Positions 9,694-18,695 are shown, counted from the stretch's first letter. The stretch: DNA of 64,000 nt from Saprospirales bacterium (GCA_016711605.1 JADJSS010000002.1:124001-188000), one strand, 5' to 3'. Translations and numbers: made by a program. Notes: generated by a model from the letters alone, not told the origin.

Positions 9694-10329
9694 ATGCACT
9701 TAGTTTCTCAAGAAATAGAAAAATACATTGACCAACATTGCAGCGACGAAAGCGATGCATTGCAACAACTCAATCGCAAAACGCAAACCGATGTGTTGAT
9801 GCCACAAATGTTGAGCGGTAAAGTACAAGGTCAATTTTTACAGATGATTTCGCATGCAGTGCAACCAAATCGTGTGTTGGAAATTGGCACTTATACTGGT
9901 TATTCTGCCATTTGTTTGGCTGCAGGTTTGCAAGAAAATGGAAAATTATTTACCATTGATGTAAATGAAGAATTAGAACAGATAGTAAAAACACATGTAG
10001 AAAAAGCTGGTTTGCAACATAAAATTATTCAAATAATTGGCGATGCAACAAAGGAAATAAACAACTTGAATGAAACGTTTGATATAGTATTTATTGATGC
10101 TGACAAACAAAACTATAGTTTGTATTATGATTTGGTAATTGATAAAGTTCGAACTGGTGGTTTTATTTTGGCTGACAATGTTCTTTGGAGTGGCAAGATT
10201 ATTGATGAAAAAAAAGACAAAGACACGCAAAAATTAGCAGAATTTAACGATAAGATTCAACAAGATAATCGAGTGGAAAACGTTATAGTTTCTATGCGCG
10301 ATGGAATTATGATGATGCGTAAAAAATAA
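9694..10329 (+). CDS. SAM-dependent O-methyltransferase (caffeoyl-CoA OMT/COMT-like family)
   Basis: A 211-residue class I methyltransferase. The SAM-binding glycine motif is VLEIGTYTGYSAICLA (about 68-83). The acidic residue after strand 2 (LFTIDVNEEL) and the metal-site region FIDADKQNYSLYYD then LADNVLWSGK are typical of cation-dependent O-methyltransferases (family 3). Length is normal for the family. Bacterial members methylate catechol-like hydroxyls, but the natural substrate here cannot be predicted. The start follows directly after a heptamer-repeat hairpin. Confidence 0.9.
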   Translation: MHLVSQEIEKYIDQHCSDESDALQQLNRKTQTDVLMPQMLSGKVQGQFLQMISHAVQPNRVLEIGTYTGYSAICLAAGLQENGKLFTIDVNEELEQIVKTHVEKAGLQHKIIQIIGDATKEINNLNETFDIVFIDADKQNYSLYYDLVIDKVRTGGFILADNVLWSGKIIDEKKDKDTQKLAEFNDKIQQDNRVENVIVSMRDGIMMMRKK

Positions 10330-10337
10330 AAGAACTA

Positions 10338-10371
10338 AACTTTTTTAAAGTTTAAAAACTATAGAAAAGTT
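10338..10371. repeat. Short palindrome, family AACTTTTCTAAAGTT (copy 1)
   Basis: Imperfect inverted repeat AACTTTTTTAAAGTTT with AAAACTATAGAAAAGTT. The same hairpin, perfect, is at 40451-40486, and a diverged copy is at 28643-28692. All three are intergenic. Confidence 0.6.
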
Positions 10372-10386
10372 AAACAAAATAAAAAA

Positions 10387-11925
10387 ATGAAAAAAATTAT
10401 ATTACTTACAACTTACTACTTTTTACTTACTACTTTTTCGCATGCGCAAGATGTTGCTGTTGTGAAAGCATACATAGAAAAATATAAAACTATTGCTATT
10501 GCAGAAATGAACAGAATTGGCATTCCGGCAAGTATTACATTGGCGCAAGGTTTGCATGAAAGTGGAAATGGAAACAGTTTTCTGGCAAAAAATACGAACA
10601 ATCATTTTGGTATAAAATGCCATGAAACCTGGACTGGAAAAACGTTTTCTTATACAGACGATGCACCTGATGAATGCTTTCGTGTATATGATAAAGTAGA
10701 AAACTCTTACGTCGATCATTCTGATTTTTTGCGGAACAGACCACGCTATGCTTTTCTGTTTTTGTATGAAAAAAATGATTACAAAAAATGGGCCTATGGT
10801 TTAAAAAAAGCTGGTTATGCAACCAATCCAAAATATCCTGAAATACTAATAAAGATTATTGAAGACAACGAATTGTTTAAGTTCGACAATGGATATGAAG
10901 AATTAGCTACGGACAAAAAAGAAGATGATGTTATAGATTTTGAATCCAAAGAAAATCCGTTAGTTATTCCTGAAATTACAGTTCCAAAACAACCAACGCA
11001 AGAACAAAAAGAAGAAGTAGAAGCAATTGACAAAAACATTAAAAAACCAATGCTTTCTAAACCAATAAAAAAATCTATCTTATCTGTAAATAAATGCGAT
11101 GCAGTAAAAATAGCAAAAGGTGAAACCATTGAACAATTAGCAAATTATTTTAAATTAGAAATTGAAGAATTACTAGCATTTAATGATGTTGCAGATGATT
11201 CAAAATTTAAAGCTGGACAATATTTATTCATCGAAAAAAAAAAGAAATCGAATAAGGAAAAAACCTACACCTTTAAATCAACTGATAACATTTGGTTGGT
11301 ATCGCAAAATAAAGGTGTTCAACTAAATGCTTTATTAAAAAGAAATAAATTAGAAGATGGTGAAGAACCAGTTGCAAAAACCGTTATTTATTTAAAAGGA
11401 AAAGCAAAAGAAAAACCTGCATTGCGACCAAAAGTTTTACCGAAAACTGAAGTCAAAAAAGATGCAATTGCAATTACAAAACCAAGTATTGTTCGTGCAA
11501 ATGACACTATCTATCCACCAATAAAAGAAGTAATAAAAAATATCATTGACAGCAATAAAGTTTTGGGTTTTGAAAGCAACACCAAATTACTGGAAAATAA
11601 TTATTCGGTGCAAACGCCAATAAATACTGACAAAGACACGATTGTAAAAATTCCAACACCACCAATACAAACCATATCAAATCCAGATTTAGGACGTTCG
11701 GTTTCTGTTTATGAAAGAGGTTTAGAAACACCAACTGTTTATCCAACAACTATTGATTATAGCAAATTGCCAAAAAGCACCAACGGTTTGCACACTGTAA
11801 TTAAAGGCGATACGATGTATAATATTTGTAAGCGTTATAATATTTCTATTGCACAAATTATGGAATGGAATAATTTATCAGATCAAAGTATTAAATTAGA
11901 CCAAATTTTAAAAATTCAACCGTAA
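10387..11925 (+). CDS. Exported glucosaminidase (GH73-like) with LysM domains
   Basis: Peptidoglycan hydrolase of 512 residues. After a signal peptide (FLLTTFSHAQ) comes a FlgJ/GH73-type N-acetylglucosaminidase domain (about 22-165) with the catalytic glutamate in ITLAQGLHESGNGNSFLA and the usual NNHFGIKCH and YRVYD-like segments (CFRVYDKVENSY). A long Lys/Pro-rich linker carries two degenerate LysM-like modules (about 237-277 and 285-335). A canonical LysM closes the protein (LHTVIKGDTMYNICKRYNIS to ILKIQP). LysM modules bind glycan strands. The protein is expected to trim peptidoglycan in the periplasm during growth or division. Domain order and length are common in Bacteroidota. Confidence 0.9.
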   Translation: MKKIILLTTYYFLLTTFSHAQDVAVVKAYIEKYKTIAIAEMNRIGIPASITLAQGLHESGNGNSFLAKNTNNHFGIKCHETWTGKTFSYTDDAPDECFRVYDKVENSYVDHSDFLRNRPRYAFLFLYEKNDYKKWAYGLKKAGYATNPKYPEILIKIIEDNELFKFDNGYEELATDKKEDDVIDFESKENPLVIPEITVPKQPTQEQKEEVEAIDKNIKKPMLSKPIKKSILSVNKCDAVKIAKGETIEQLANYFKLEIEELLAFNDVADDSKFKAGQYLFIEKKKKSNKEKTYTFKSTDNIWLVSQNKGVQLNALLKRNKLEDGEEPVAKTVIYLKGKAKEKPALRPKVLPKTEVKKDAIAITKPSIVRANDTIYPPIKEVIKNIIDSNKVLGFESNTKLLENNYSVQTPINTDKDTIVKIPTPPIQTISNPDLGRSVSVYERGLETPTVYPTTIDYSKLPKSTNGLHTVIKGDTMYNICKRYNISIAQIMEWNNLSDQSIKLDQILKIQP

Positions 11926-11936
11926 AAAATAAAAAA

Positions 11937-12039
11937 TTAACCACTAAAGAAACTGAAGAAGCTGAAGGTTTTATTAATGCAACAATAAGAAAACTTAGCT
12001 TTCTTATTTCTAAAGATTCTTTGTGTCTTAAGTGGTTAA
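11937..12039. repeat. Palindromic spacer with nine-base words (class 9)
   Basis: Bounded by TTAACCACT and AGTGGTTAA-type ends. The left arm reads ACTAAAGAA-ACTGAAGAA-GCTGAAGG and the right arm, on the other strand, CACTTAAGA-CACAAAGAAT. The centre contains AAGAAAACTTAGCTTTCTT, itself nearly palindromic. A related copy, including the central motif, is at 25121-25262. Confidence 0.65.
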
Positions 12040-12057
12040 AAAAAATTAAGTTTAATT

Positions 12058-12597
12058 ATGCAAACCGTAAAAATCCACAACAAACTTTTTCATCAATACA
12101 TTTCAGCAGCAGAAATACAGGACCGCATTGTAGAAATCAGTAAGGAACTTACTAAAAAATTTGCAGACAAAAATCCAGTATTTATTGTTGTATTGCGTGG
12201 TTCGTTTATGTTTGCTGCCGATATTTTGCGCCAGTTCAACGATCCATGTGAAATTGAATTTGTGAAATTGTCTTCGTACGATGGTATGCAATCTACTGGA
12301 AAAATAAAAATTGATTTAGCGCCAAACGCATCCAAAATAAATAACAGAGATATTATTATAATCGAAGATATTGTTGACTCAGGATTAACGATGCATTTTT
12401 TTATGCATTATTTACAAGAGTTTCAGCCAAAATCTGTTTCATTGGTTTCGTTTTTATACAAACCAGAAAACATGAAAAAAGATGTTCTGATAGACCATAT
12501 TGGTTTCACGATTCCTGATTTGTTCGTTATAGGTTATGGTTTAGATTATGACGGCAACGGCAGAAATTTAGCTGCTGTGTATCAGTTGGCATTGTAA
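12058..12597 (+). CDS. hpt: Hypoxanthine phosphoribosyltransferase
   Basis: Purine salvage enzyme of 179 residues that joins hypoxanthine or guanine to PRPP to give IMP or GMP in the cytosol. The PRPP-binding loop IIIIEDIVDSGLTMH (about 99-113) is intact, the loop I segment VVLRGSFMFAADI is present, and KLSSYDGMQSTGK matches the flexible loop. Length is typical. The 3' end stops 5 bp from the convergent VWA gene with no hairpin between, so the two transcripts may overlap. Confidence 0.93.
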   Translation: MQTVKIHNKLFHQYISAAEIQDRIVEISKELTKKFADKNPVFIVVLRGSFMFAADILRQFNDPCEIEFVKLSSYDGMQSTGKIKIDLAPNASKINNRDIIIIEDIVDSGLTMHFFMHYLQEFQPKSVSLVSFLYKPENMKKDVLIDHIGFTIPDLFVIGYGLDYDGNGRNLAAVYQLAL

Positions 12598-12602
12598 ACA
12601 AA

Positions 12603-13931
12603 TCACTTATTTTTCTTGATGTTATAATTCATCTGTTTCGTGCTTTTCTGAATCATTTTTCTATCTTCTGTTGATTTTGTTTCTATGTCTTTCACATCAT
12701 TTTTATACTTTGTAATCGCTTCTTTTTGCTTTTGTACTTTTCCTGTTTTAGATCGGTAACTATTAGTAACAACTACTTCTTCAGCTTTGGAAGCAAAAGC
12801 AAAACCAGCAGCATAATTGCCTTTGTCAATTTCCTGCATCGCTTTGTCCATCATTTCGGTTGTGTTATAAACAATTACCATTTCATCTACCAAACTATCA
12901 ATGTTTTGGTTGTAAATAATGGTGTCGCGTGTAACAGCTAAATTAGTAGAAGTAAATAATTGATCCGTTTTGTCTAATTGTGCATCAGTAAAATACACTT
13001 GTGTTTGTAGCGTAATTTTATCAGCAATTGGTTTAATTAATTTAAAATGCACCAACACTTCTTTTGCTTCTTTTGAATAAATATCGTTTAGTAAAACCGT
13101 AATGGTATGGTTCGTATCTGTGTGATTGTAACCATACACTTTTTCTACTTTTAAATTATCTGGATATTTTATTTCCAATGTTGTTTGTTGAGCCACAACC
13201 GATAACAAACCATCTAATTCTTTGGCGAAAATCGCTGGTATTTTGGTGGCTGTGTCAATAAAATAATAATTGCTATTTCCATTTTCAGCAATCGACGTCA
13301 TCAAATCTTCATTAAAATCAGCACCAACACCAAACGTAGAAACACCAATTCCTGTTTTCTTGAACATGCTTTTTACACTATCATTTATCGTTGCAGGCAA
13401 CACCGTTCCAACATTTGCCAAACCATCGGAAACCAGCAAAACTCTGTTTACATAACCATCTTTTTTTGTCGTCAACACTTCGTCAAAACCTTTCATCATA
13501 CCACCAAATAAATTCGTTGAACCACGAACTGTAATTTCATTTACTTTTTGTTTCAACGCATCTTTATTTTTTACCAAAGCAGAAGCGCTGATTACATTTA
13601 CTCTATCATCATATTCTACAATCGATAAATAATCGGTTGCGCTTAATTGGTCAATAACAAAATTCATCGCTTTTTTTGCATTTTCCAGTTTCGCGCCAGA
13701 CATAGAACCGCTTCTATCTAACACCAACGAAATATTTAACGGCGCACGTTTTTTTTCGGTTTTCAATTCGTTTCCTAAAAGCGAAACATATAAATAAATA
13801 TCAGAATCTGATTTTTGTTCTAAGTGGTAAGAGTTGTTCAATTTAGTGGTTAATTGAATGGCTTTATTATTTTGTGCAAACAATAGGCAACCAGAAACCA
13901 TTAAAATGAAAGTTGAAATCGATCGTATCAT
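12603..13931 (-). CDS. Exported VWA-domain protein
   Basis: A 442-residue protein with an N-terminal export signal (FILMVSGCLLFAQ; the VSGC could be a lipobox, but hydrophobic residues follow the Cys, so cleavage after FAQ is more likely). A von Willebrand factor A domain (about 65-235) has an intact metal-ion-dependent adhesion site: DRSGSMS starting at Asp72, the later Thr/Ser in RGSTNLFGGM, and VLLVSDGLANVG. The C-terminal half is beta-rich and ends in a basic tail. VWA proteins bind partners through a divalent metal. No MoxR ATPase or chelatase gene is adjacent, so it is not part of a recognisable MoxR-VWA locus. The function is unknown. Confidence 0.85.
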   Translation of the reverse strand: MIRSISTFILMVSGCLLFAQNNKAIQLTTKLNNSYHLEQKSDSDIYLYVSLLGNELKTEKKRAPLNISLVLDRSGSMSGAKLENAKKAMNFVIDQLSATDYLSIVEYDDRVNVISASALVKNKDALKQKVNEITVRGSTNLFGGMMKGFDEVLTTKKDGYVNRVLLVSDGLANVGTVLPATINDSVKSMFKKTGIGVSTFGVGADFNEDLMTSIAENGNSNYYFIDTATKIPAIFAKELDGLLSVVAQQTTLEIKYPDNLKVEKVYGYNHTDTNHTITVLLNDIYSKEAKEVLVHFKLIKPIADKITLQTQVYFTDAQLDKTDQLFTSTNLAVTRDTIIYNQNIDSLVDEMVIVYNTTEMMDKAMQEIDKGNYAAGFAFASKAEEVVVTNSYRSKTGKVQKQKEAITKYKNDVKDIETKSTEDRKMIQKSTKQMNYNIKKNK

Positions 13932-14173
13932 AGTATAATTTTTAGTAAGATAAATATCATTTAATTTTAATTACAAAAGATTGAAGATGTGTTAATTAAG
14001 CATTTTTGGATGTTAATAACGGTTAATGAAAAACAGCAAAATAGACGATTAATCATATTAAAATTACATTATTTCACACTCAAAAATTAAAAAACTATTG
14101 ATAATCAAGCAACTAAGAATATTAATATTCAAAAATTCTGCTAAATAAATTTCCACAATTGCGAATAAATACC

Positions 14174-14181
14174 TACTTTTG
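14174..14181 (+). promoter_or_regulatory. Bacteroidota-type -7 box upstream of yceD-rpmF
   Basis: TACTTTTG matches the Bacteroidota primary-sigma -7 consensus TAnnTTTG and lies 31 bases before ATG 14212. I see no good TTTG -33 element at the expected spacing, so support is partial. It favours ATG 14212 over the in-frame TTG at 14179, which overlaps this box. Confidence 0.5.
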
Positions 14182-14211
14182 CATTCCTTTTTAAATCCAC
14201 AAACTGATAGC

Positions 14212-14757
14212 ATGTCTGATTTATTGAAAGAATATAAAATTCCGCATGCAGGTTTGAAAAAGGAAATTCATGAGTTCGCTTTTGAATTGGATGAAAAGTT
14301 CTTTGCTCATTTCGAGAATTCTATCATTAATAAATGCGACATTCAGGCAAGCATCACGTTTGATAAACGCCAGGAACCATATATTATTGATGTAGATTTA
14401 GATGGCACCATTTTCAGCGATTGCGATAAATGCACGGCAACGATTCCTGTAATTATTCATTCTTCATTTACGATTTATGTGAAATACGTATTCGACGAAG
14501 CAATGAAAGATATGGAAGATATTGAAATTATCCATATTGCCAAAGATGACCAAGATATTGATATTACGCAGTTTTTATATGATTATGCGCATTTATCAAT
14601 TCCAATTCATAAAATCTGTGATAATCCTGGAAAAACTGAATATTGTGATTTAGAAATTATAGAATTATTAGAGCAAAAAACAATAGAAGAAGAAAATAAT
14701 ACTGAAACCGATCCACGTTGGGCTGGTTTAGATAAATTGAAAGACAAATTAAATTAG
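14212..14757 (+). CDS. YceD/DUF177 family protein
   Basis: A 181-residue protein of the DUF177 (YceD) family, which is nearly always encoded just upstream of rpmF, as here (6-bp gap). In E. coli the family has been linked to 23S rRNA maturation; the role in Bacteroidota is inferred. The CDKC motif in FSDCDKCTATIPVIIH and the later ICDNPGKTEYCDLE belong to the conserved core, and the C-terminus DPRWAGLDKLKDKL is a strong family signature. I chose ATG 14212 (MSDLLKEYKIP) because the in-frame TTG at 14179 lies inside the likely promoter. Confidence 0.88.
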   Translation: MSDLLKEYKIPHAGLKKEIHEFAFELDEKFFAHFENSIINKCDIQASITFDKRQEPYIIDVDLDGTIFSDCDKCTATIPVIIHSSFTIYVKYVFDEAMKDMEDIEIIHIAKDDQDIDITQFLYDYAHLSIPIHKICDNPGKTEYCDLEIIELLEQKTIEEENNTETDPRWAGLDKLKDKLN

Positions 14758-14763
14758 AATAAA

Positions 14764-14952
14764 ATGGCACATCCAAAGAGAAGAACGTCTAATCAACGTA
14801 GAGACAAAAGACGTACGCATTACAAAATGACAGCTGCAAACGTGGCAACTTGCAAAGTAACAGGCGAAAGTCACTTATCGCACAGAGCATACGTTTCTGG
14901 AAACGATTTGTATTACAACGGAAAAGTTTTAATCGAAGGTTACGTTAAATAG
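14764..14952 (+). CDS. rpmF: 50S ribosomal protein L32
   Basis: A 62-residue basic protein starting MAHPKRRTSNQRRDKRRTHY, diagnostic of L32. It keeps only one cysteine (ATCKVTGE), so it is the zinc-free form. It belongs to the large ribosomal subunit. It forms the conserved yceD-rpmF pair and is followed by efp. Confidence 0.97.
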   Translation: MAHPKRRTSNQRRDKRRTHYKMTAANVATCKVTGESHLSHRAYVSGNDLYYNGKVLIEGYVK

Positions 14953-14957
14953 TAATT

Positions 14958-15020
14958 AGTCATCAAGTAAGCAGTAGGCAGTTTCAACTGTATACTAATG
15001 GTACTGCATACTAAATACTT
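14958..15020. repeat. Hairpin with heptamer-built arms (class 7, copy B)
   Basis: Left arm AGTCATC-AAGTAAGC-AGTAGGC-AGT. On the other strand the right arm reads AGTATTT-AGTATGC-AGTACC-ATT-AGTATAC-AGTT. The unit is AGTANNC with period near 7. The element fills the rpmF-efp gap. Confidence 0.7.
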
Positions 15021-15030
15021 AAATAAAAAA

Positions 15031-15594
15031 ATGGCTTCAACATCAGATATTCGCAATGGCATGTGTATCGTTTTCAATAACGATATTTATAAAATTGTAG
15101 AATTTTTACACGTAAAACCAGGCAAAGGTCCTGCTTTCGTTCGTACAAAATTAAAAAGTGTAACCAACGGAAAAGTAGTTGATAATACATTTCCATCAGG
15201 AATGAAAATCGACGAAGTTCGTATCGAACATCGCGAATACCAATTCTTATACAAAGAAGGTGAGCATTTTCATTTCATGAATAATGAAACGTATGAACAA
15301 ATTGCCATTGATGGTAAAATTATCAACGCACCCGATTTTTTAACTGAAGGAATGTCTGTAAAAATTGCAGTGCGCGCTGAAGATGAATTGCCATTAACTT
15401 GTGATTTACCTGCAACAGTTACCGTAGAAGTTACATACGCAGAACCAGGCATCAAAGGTGATACTGCAACCAACACTTTGCGTCCTTGTACAACATCATC
15501 AGGAGCAAAAGTGATGATTCCTTTATTTGTAAATATTGGCGATAAAATAAAAGTAAACACCGAAACTGGTGATTACATGGAAAGAGTAAAATAA
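15031..15594 (+). CDS. efp: Translation elongation factor P
   Basis: A 187-residue protein that relieves ribosome stalling at polyproline by binding between the P and E sites. The KOW-like N-domain has the conserved tip HVKPGKGPAFV with the potentially modified Lys32; the two OB domains follow, ending GDKIKVNTETGDYMERVK. Length is standard. I chose ATG 15031 (MASTSDIRNG). The in-frame ATG at 14998 would add eleven residues encoded by the right arm of the repeat and is unlikely. A strong hairpin follows the stop. Confidence 0.95.
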   Translation: MASTSDIRNGMCIVFNNDIYKIVEFLHVKPGKGPAFVRTKLKSVTNGKVVDNTFPSGMKIDEVRIEHREYQFLYKEGEHFHFMNNETYEQIAIDGKIINAPDFLTEGMSVKIAVRAEDELPLTCDLPATVTVEVTYAEPGIKGDTATNTLRPCTTSSGAKVMIPLFVNIGDKIKVNTETGDYMERVK

Positions 15595-15613
15595 AATCAA
15601 TATACATATTCTC

Positions 15614-15645
15614 AAAAATGCTTCATCTAACAATGAAGCATTTTT
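15614..15645 (+). terminator. Rho-independent terminator after efp
   Basis: AAAAATGCTTCAT pairs perfectly with ATGAAGCATTTTT across a 6-base loop (CTAACA), and the T run at its end continues into GTTTTC. It lies 20 bases after the efp stop and separates yceD-rpmF-efp from accB-accC. Confidence 0.8.
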
Positions 15646-15689
15646 GTTTTCTACTTCCTCATTTTCAAATTATTCTCTATATTTGATTC

Positions 15690-16148
15690 ATGGATATTGC
15701 TCAAATAAAAAAACTCATCCAATTATTAAATGATAATAATTTAGGTGAGCTAAAAATACAAGAAGGCGACTTTAAAATTTCAATTCGCCACAGAGATTTT
15801 GCAAAAACAAGTGGTGTTGCTTCTGTGGTGAGTGCACCTGCAATTGCAGCAACTTCAACACCAACGGCATCAACAGAAACAAAAAAAGAAGAAGCTGTTT
15901 CTGGAAATTTTTCTACCATAAAAGCACCGATGATTGGCACATTCTATCGTTCAGCTGGCGAAGGCAAAGAAGCGTTTGTAAAAGTTGGCGACAAAGTAAA
16001 AAAAGGCGATGTATTATGCATCATCGAAGCAATGAAATTGTTCAACGAAATACAAAGCGAAGTTTCTGGAAAAATAGTAAAAGTAATGGTAGATAATGCA
16101 CAAGCTGTAGAATATGACCAGCCGTTATTTTTGATAGAGCCGAATTGA
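15690..16148 (+). CDS. accB: Biotin carboxyl carrier protein of acetyl-CoA carboxylase
   Basis: A 152-residue carrier subunit for fatty-acid synthesis. The N-terminus (IKKLIQLLNDNNLGELKIQE) is the AccB helix, followed by an Ala/Thr/Pro-rich linker (about 42-72). The biotinyl domain has the acceptor Lys116 in IEAMKLFNEI and the AccB-type thumb region APMIGTFYRSAGEG, which separates it from the carrier at 9101. It is followed by accC after a 133-bp gap that is unusually C-rich for this window (CCCCCTCTGGCCCCTCC) and unexplained. Confidence 0.95.
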   Translation: MDIAQIKKLIQLLNDNNLGELKIQEGDFKISIRHRDFAKTSGVASVVSAPAIAATSTPTASTETKKEEAVSGNFSTIKAPMIGTFYRSAGEGKEAFVKVGDKVKKGDVLCIIEAMKLFNEIQSEVSGKIVKVMVDNAQAVEYDQPLFLIEPN

Positions 16149-16281
16149 TTGCCGTTTGTGTTAAAAACTAATGTGAGGAAACAGATATGAGAAAATTGGC
16201 CCATGATTTTGCAAATACGATTCGTCTCCCCCTCTGGCCCCTCCAAAGGATTATTTTACTTTTATAGACTATTTAAAAAAC

Positions 16282-17627
16282 ATGTTTAAAAAAATACTCA
16301 TAGCCAATCGTGGTGAAATCGCGTTGCGCATTATTCGCACTTGCAAAGAAATGAACATCAAAACTGTTGCGGTTTTTTCAACTGCTGATAAAACAAGCAT
16401 GCATGTTCAACAAGCTGACGAATCGTTTTGTATAGGACCACCAGCGAGCAAAGATTCGTATTTAAAAATGGACAGCATTTTAATGGCTGCAGAAATTACC
16501 AAAGCGGATGCGATTCATCCAGGTTATGGTTTTTTAGCAGAGAACGAAATCTTTGCAAGAAAATGTGCTGAGAAAAATATCAAATTTATTGGACCAACGC
16601 CAGAACAGATTCATTCTATGGGTGACAAAATCACCGCCAAAGCAACCATGATTAAAGCGAAAGTGCCCGTAATTCCTGGCTCTGAGGACCTAATTACAGA
16701 TATTGTTTTTGGTAAAAAATTAGCGAAAGAAATTGGCTATCCTGTTATTTTAAAAGCAACTGCTGGTGGTGGTGGCAAAGGTATGCGCATAGTTTGGAAT
16801 GAAGAAGAATTTCAATCTAACTTAGAAAATGCACAAGCTGAAGCCGGTGCAGCGTTTGGAAATGCTGGCATGTATTTAGAAAAATATATTGAAGAACCAC
16901 GACATATTGAAGTACAAGTTGCAGGCGATCAACATGGAAATGCAGCACATTTTTCAGAACGTGATTGTTCGATTCAACGTCGTCATCAAAAGTTAGTAGA
17001 AGAAAGTCCATCGCCGTTTGTTGATGATAAATTACGCAAAAAATTAGGTGAAGCAGCAACCAATGCAGTAAAAGCTATCAATTATGAAGGTGTTGGTACG
17101 GTTGAGTTTTTAGTAGATAAGCATAAGAATTTTTATTTCATGGAAATGAATACGCGTATTCAAGTAGAACATCCTGTAACAGAAGAAGTAGTTGGCTTGG
17201 ATTTAATTCGTTTGCAAATAGAATTAGCTGCAGGAAAAAAACTAGAAAAATCTGAATATTTTCCGCAAGCTTGCGCTATTGAATGCAGAATAAATGCAGA
17301 AAATCCATTTGATAATTTTAAGCCATCACCAGGAAAAATAACGAACTATCAACCAAGTGGTGGTTATGGTGTACGCATCGATTCGCATGTGTATAATGGC
17401 TATATCATTCCACCATTTTATGATTCGATGATTGCGAAATTAATTGTGAAAGCAATACGCGTATCGAAGCAATAGACAGAATGAAACGTGCGTTGAAAGA
17501 AATAAAAATTGATGGCATCAAAACTACGATACCGTTTCACTTGCAATTAATGGACAACAAAAATTTCCGCGATGGAAATTTCACCACTAAATTTTTAGAA
17601 GATTTTGAGTTGAGTGAAGAAGAATAA
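16282..17627 (+). CDS. accC: Biotin carboxylase subunit of acetyl-CoA carboxylase, apparent frameshift near the end
   Basis: ATP-grasp enzyme that carboxylates the AccB biotin with bicarbonate. It has the N-terminal FKKILIANRGEIALRII, the ATP loop KATAGGGGKGMRI, the active-site segment ERDCSIQRRHQKLVEESPSP and FMEMNTRIQVEHPVTEE. The frame from 16282 stops at 17475 (397 residues) with KAIRVSKQ. Adding one G at about 17452 restores VKGNTRIEAIDRMKRALKEI and an open frame to the stop at 17627. The repaired protein is 448 residues, the usual length. Because AccC is essential in bacteria, a base-calling error is more likely than a true mutation. Confidence 0.92.
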
Positions 17628-17629
17628 AA

Positions 17630-17653
17630 AAAGCACCACTTTCGTGATGCTTT
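17630..17653. terminator. Bidirectional terminator hairpin between accC and the T9SS mini protein gene
   Basis: AAAGCACCAC-TTTC-GTGATGCTTT forms a stem with one mismatch, preceded by an A run on the plus strand (a U run on the minus strand). It lies directly between the 3' ends of two convergent genes. Confidence 0.65.
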
Positions 17654-17681
17654 CAATATTATATTTCTTAAAACCATTAAA

Positions 17682-18056
17682 TTACTTCACGGTAACTCTG
17701 CCTGTAGTAATTATTTTTTCATCTATTTTTAATTGATAAAAATAAATGCCTGCATTTTTGAAATTTTCTTTCGTGATTTTTTGTTCGTAATCTTTAATCT
17801 GATTTACTCTAAAAACTTCGCTTCCAACAATATTGTAAAAAACAATGGAAACTTTATTTTTATCTAAATCCACATCTTCGCTAATTTTTATGGTAGCATC
17901 TGTTACCATTGGATTTGGATAAAGTTTGATGATGTCTTTATCACCATATCGAGCATCGTATGTAGATGATTCGATACTTGTTTTCGCTAACATGTTATTC
18001 GGCATAAAAAATAACCAAGCAAATAATATAAGTAGTAGTGTAAACGTTTTCTTCAT
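17682..18056 (-). CDS. Small exported protein consisting of little more than a T9SS type A sorting domain
   Basis: A 124-residue protein with a signal peptide (TLLLILFAWLFFMPNNMLA) and, from about residue 45, a complete type IX secretion C-terminal domain: IKLYPNPMVTDATIKI, VSIVFYNIVGSEV, then NAGIYFYQLK and the final ITTGRVTVK. Between them are only about 20 residues, so there is no cargo domain. CTDs normally route large surface enzymes or adhesins across the outer membrane. A stand-alone CTD may be a remnant of a longer gene, a small surface protein, or a decoy for the sortase. The start and stop look intact and no upstream cargo sequence is visible. Confidence 0.8.
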   Translation of the reverse strand: MKKTFTLLLILFAWLFFMPNNMLAKTSIESSTYDARYGDKDIIKLYPNPMVTDATIKISEDVDLDKNKVSIVFYNIVGSEVFRVNQIKDYEQKITKENFKNAGIYFYQLKIDEKIITTGRVTVK

Positions 18057-18158
18057 AAGCTATTCCACATTTTTTGAGTTATCAACATGTTTCTAAATAT
18101 AAATATAGACAATCAAATCTAAAAAGTCAATATCTATGCCAAAAAAAATGAAAATAAA

Positions 18159-18695
18159 TTACGATATTAAGTAATCAGTAATATTTTGTAAAAAAGGAAT
18201 TGAGTAATCAACCAACGGATGCTCGTTGTAATTGATTGAAATATAGAAAGTTGTCATTCCAACTGATTTGCCAAATTCCATGTCTGTCATATGGTCGCCA
18301 ACCATAATTGATTTTGTAAAATCTATTTCTGGAAAGTCATTTTTTGCCAACAAAGCCATGCCATTATTCGGTTTTCTCAACAAATTATCTGCTGATTTTA
18401 AATCTGGCGCATAATAAACAGCATCAATTCGTCCACCATTTAATTCAATAATATTAAGCATGTGAAGATGAATTTCGTTTAAATCATCAACAGTTAATAA
18501 ATCTTTTGCAATACACTGTTGATTGGTCACCACCACAATTCTTGTAAATAATTTTGCCAGTTTGGGCATCACATCCAACACACCAGGCAAAAACTCAAAA
18601 TCATCTAACGATAAAACATAACCATCATTAATTTTTTTATTGATGACGCCGTCGCGGTCGAGAAATAAAGTATAAGTTGAATCGATTTGAATCAT
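18159..18695 (-). CDS. gmhB: HAD phosphatase, D,D-heptose 1,7-bisphosphate 7-phosphatase type
   Basis: A 178-residue HAD-superfamily enzyme of the HisB/GmhB group. Motif I is FLDRDGVINKK with nucleophile and acid aspartates near residues 13-15; motif II is VVTNQQCIAK and motif III includes KPNNGMALLAK with KSIMVGDHMTDMEFGKSVG. Family length fits. With gmhA and an HddC-like nucleotidyltransferase next to it, it most likely dephosphorylates D-glycero-D-manno-heptose 1,7-bisphosphate for lipopolysaccharide or S-layer glycan synthesis. The zinc-ligand cysteines of E. coli GmhB are not obvious here, so a histidinol-phosphatase-like relative cannot be excluded from sequence alone. Confidence 0.82.
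   Translation of the reverse strand: MIQIDSTYTLFLDRDGVINKKINDGYVLSLDDFEFLPGVLDVMPKLAKLFTRIVVVTNQQCIAKDLLTVDDLNEIHLHMLNIIELNGGRIDAVYYAPDLKSADNLLRKPNNGMALLAKNDFPEIDFTKSIMVGDHMTDMEFGKSVGMTTFYISINYNEHPLVDYSIPFLQNITDYLIS

Noticed and set aside
14179..14211. TTG 14179 as the start of the YceD gene
   Set aside because: It overlaps the likely -7 box; ATG 14212 gives the family's usual N-terminus.
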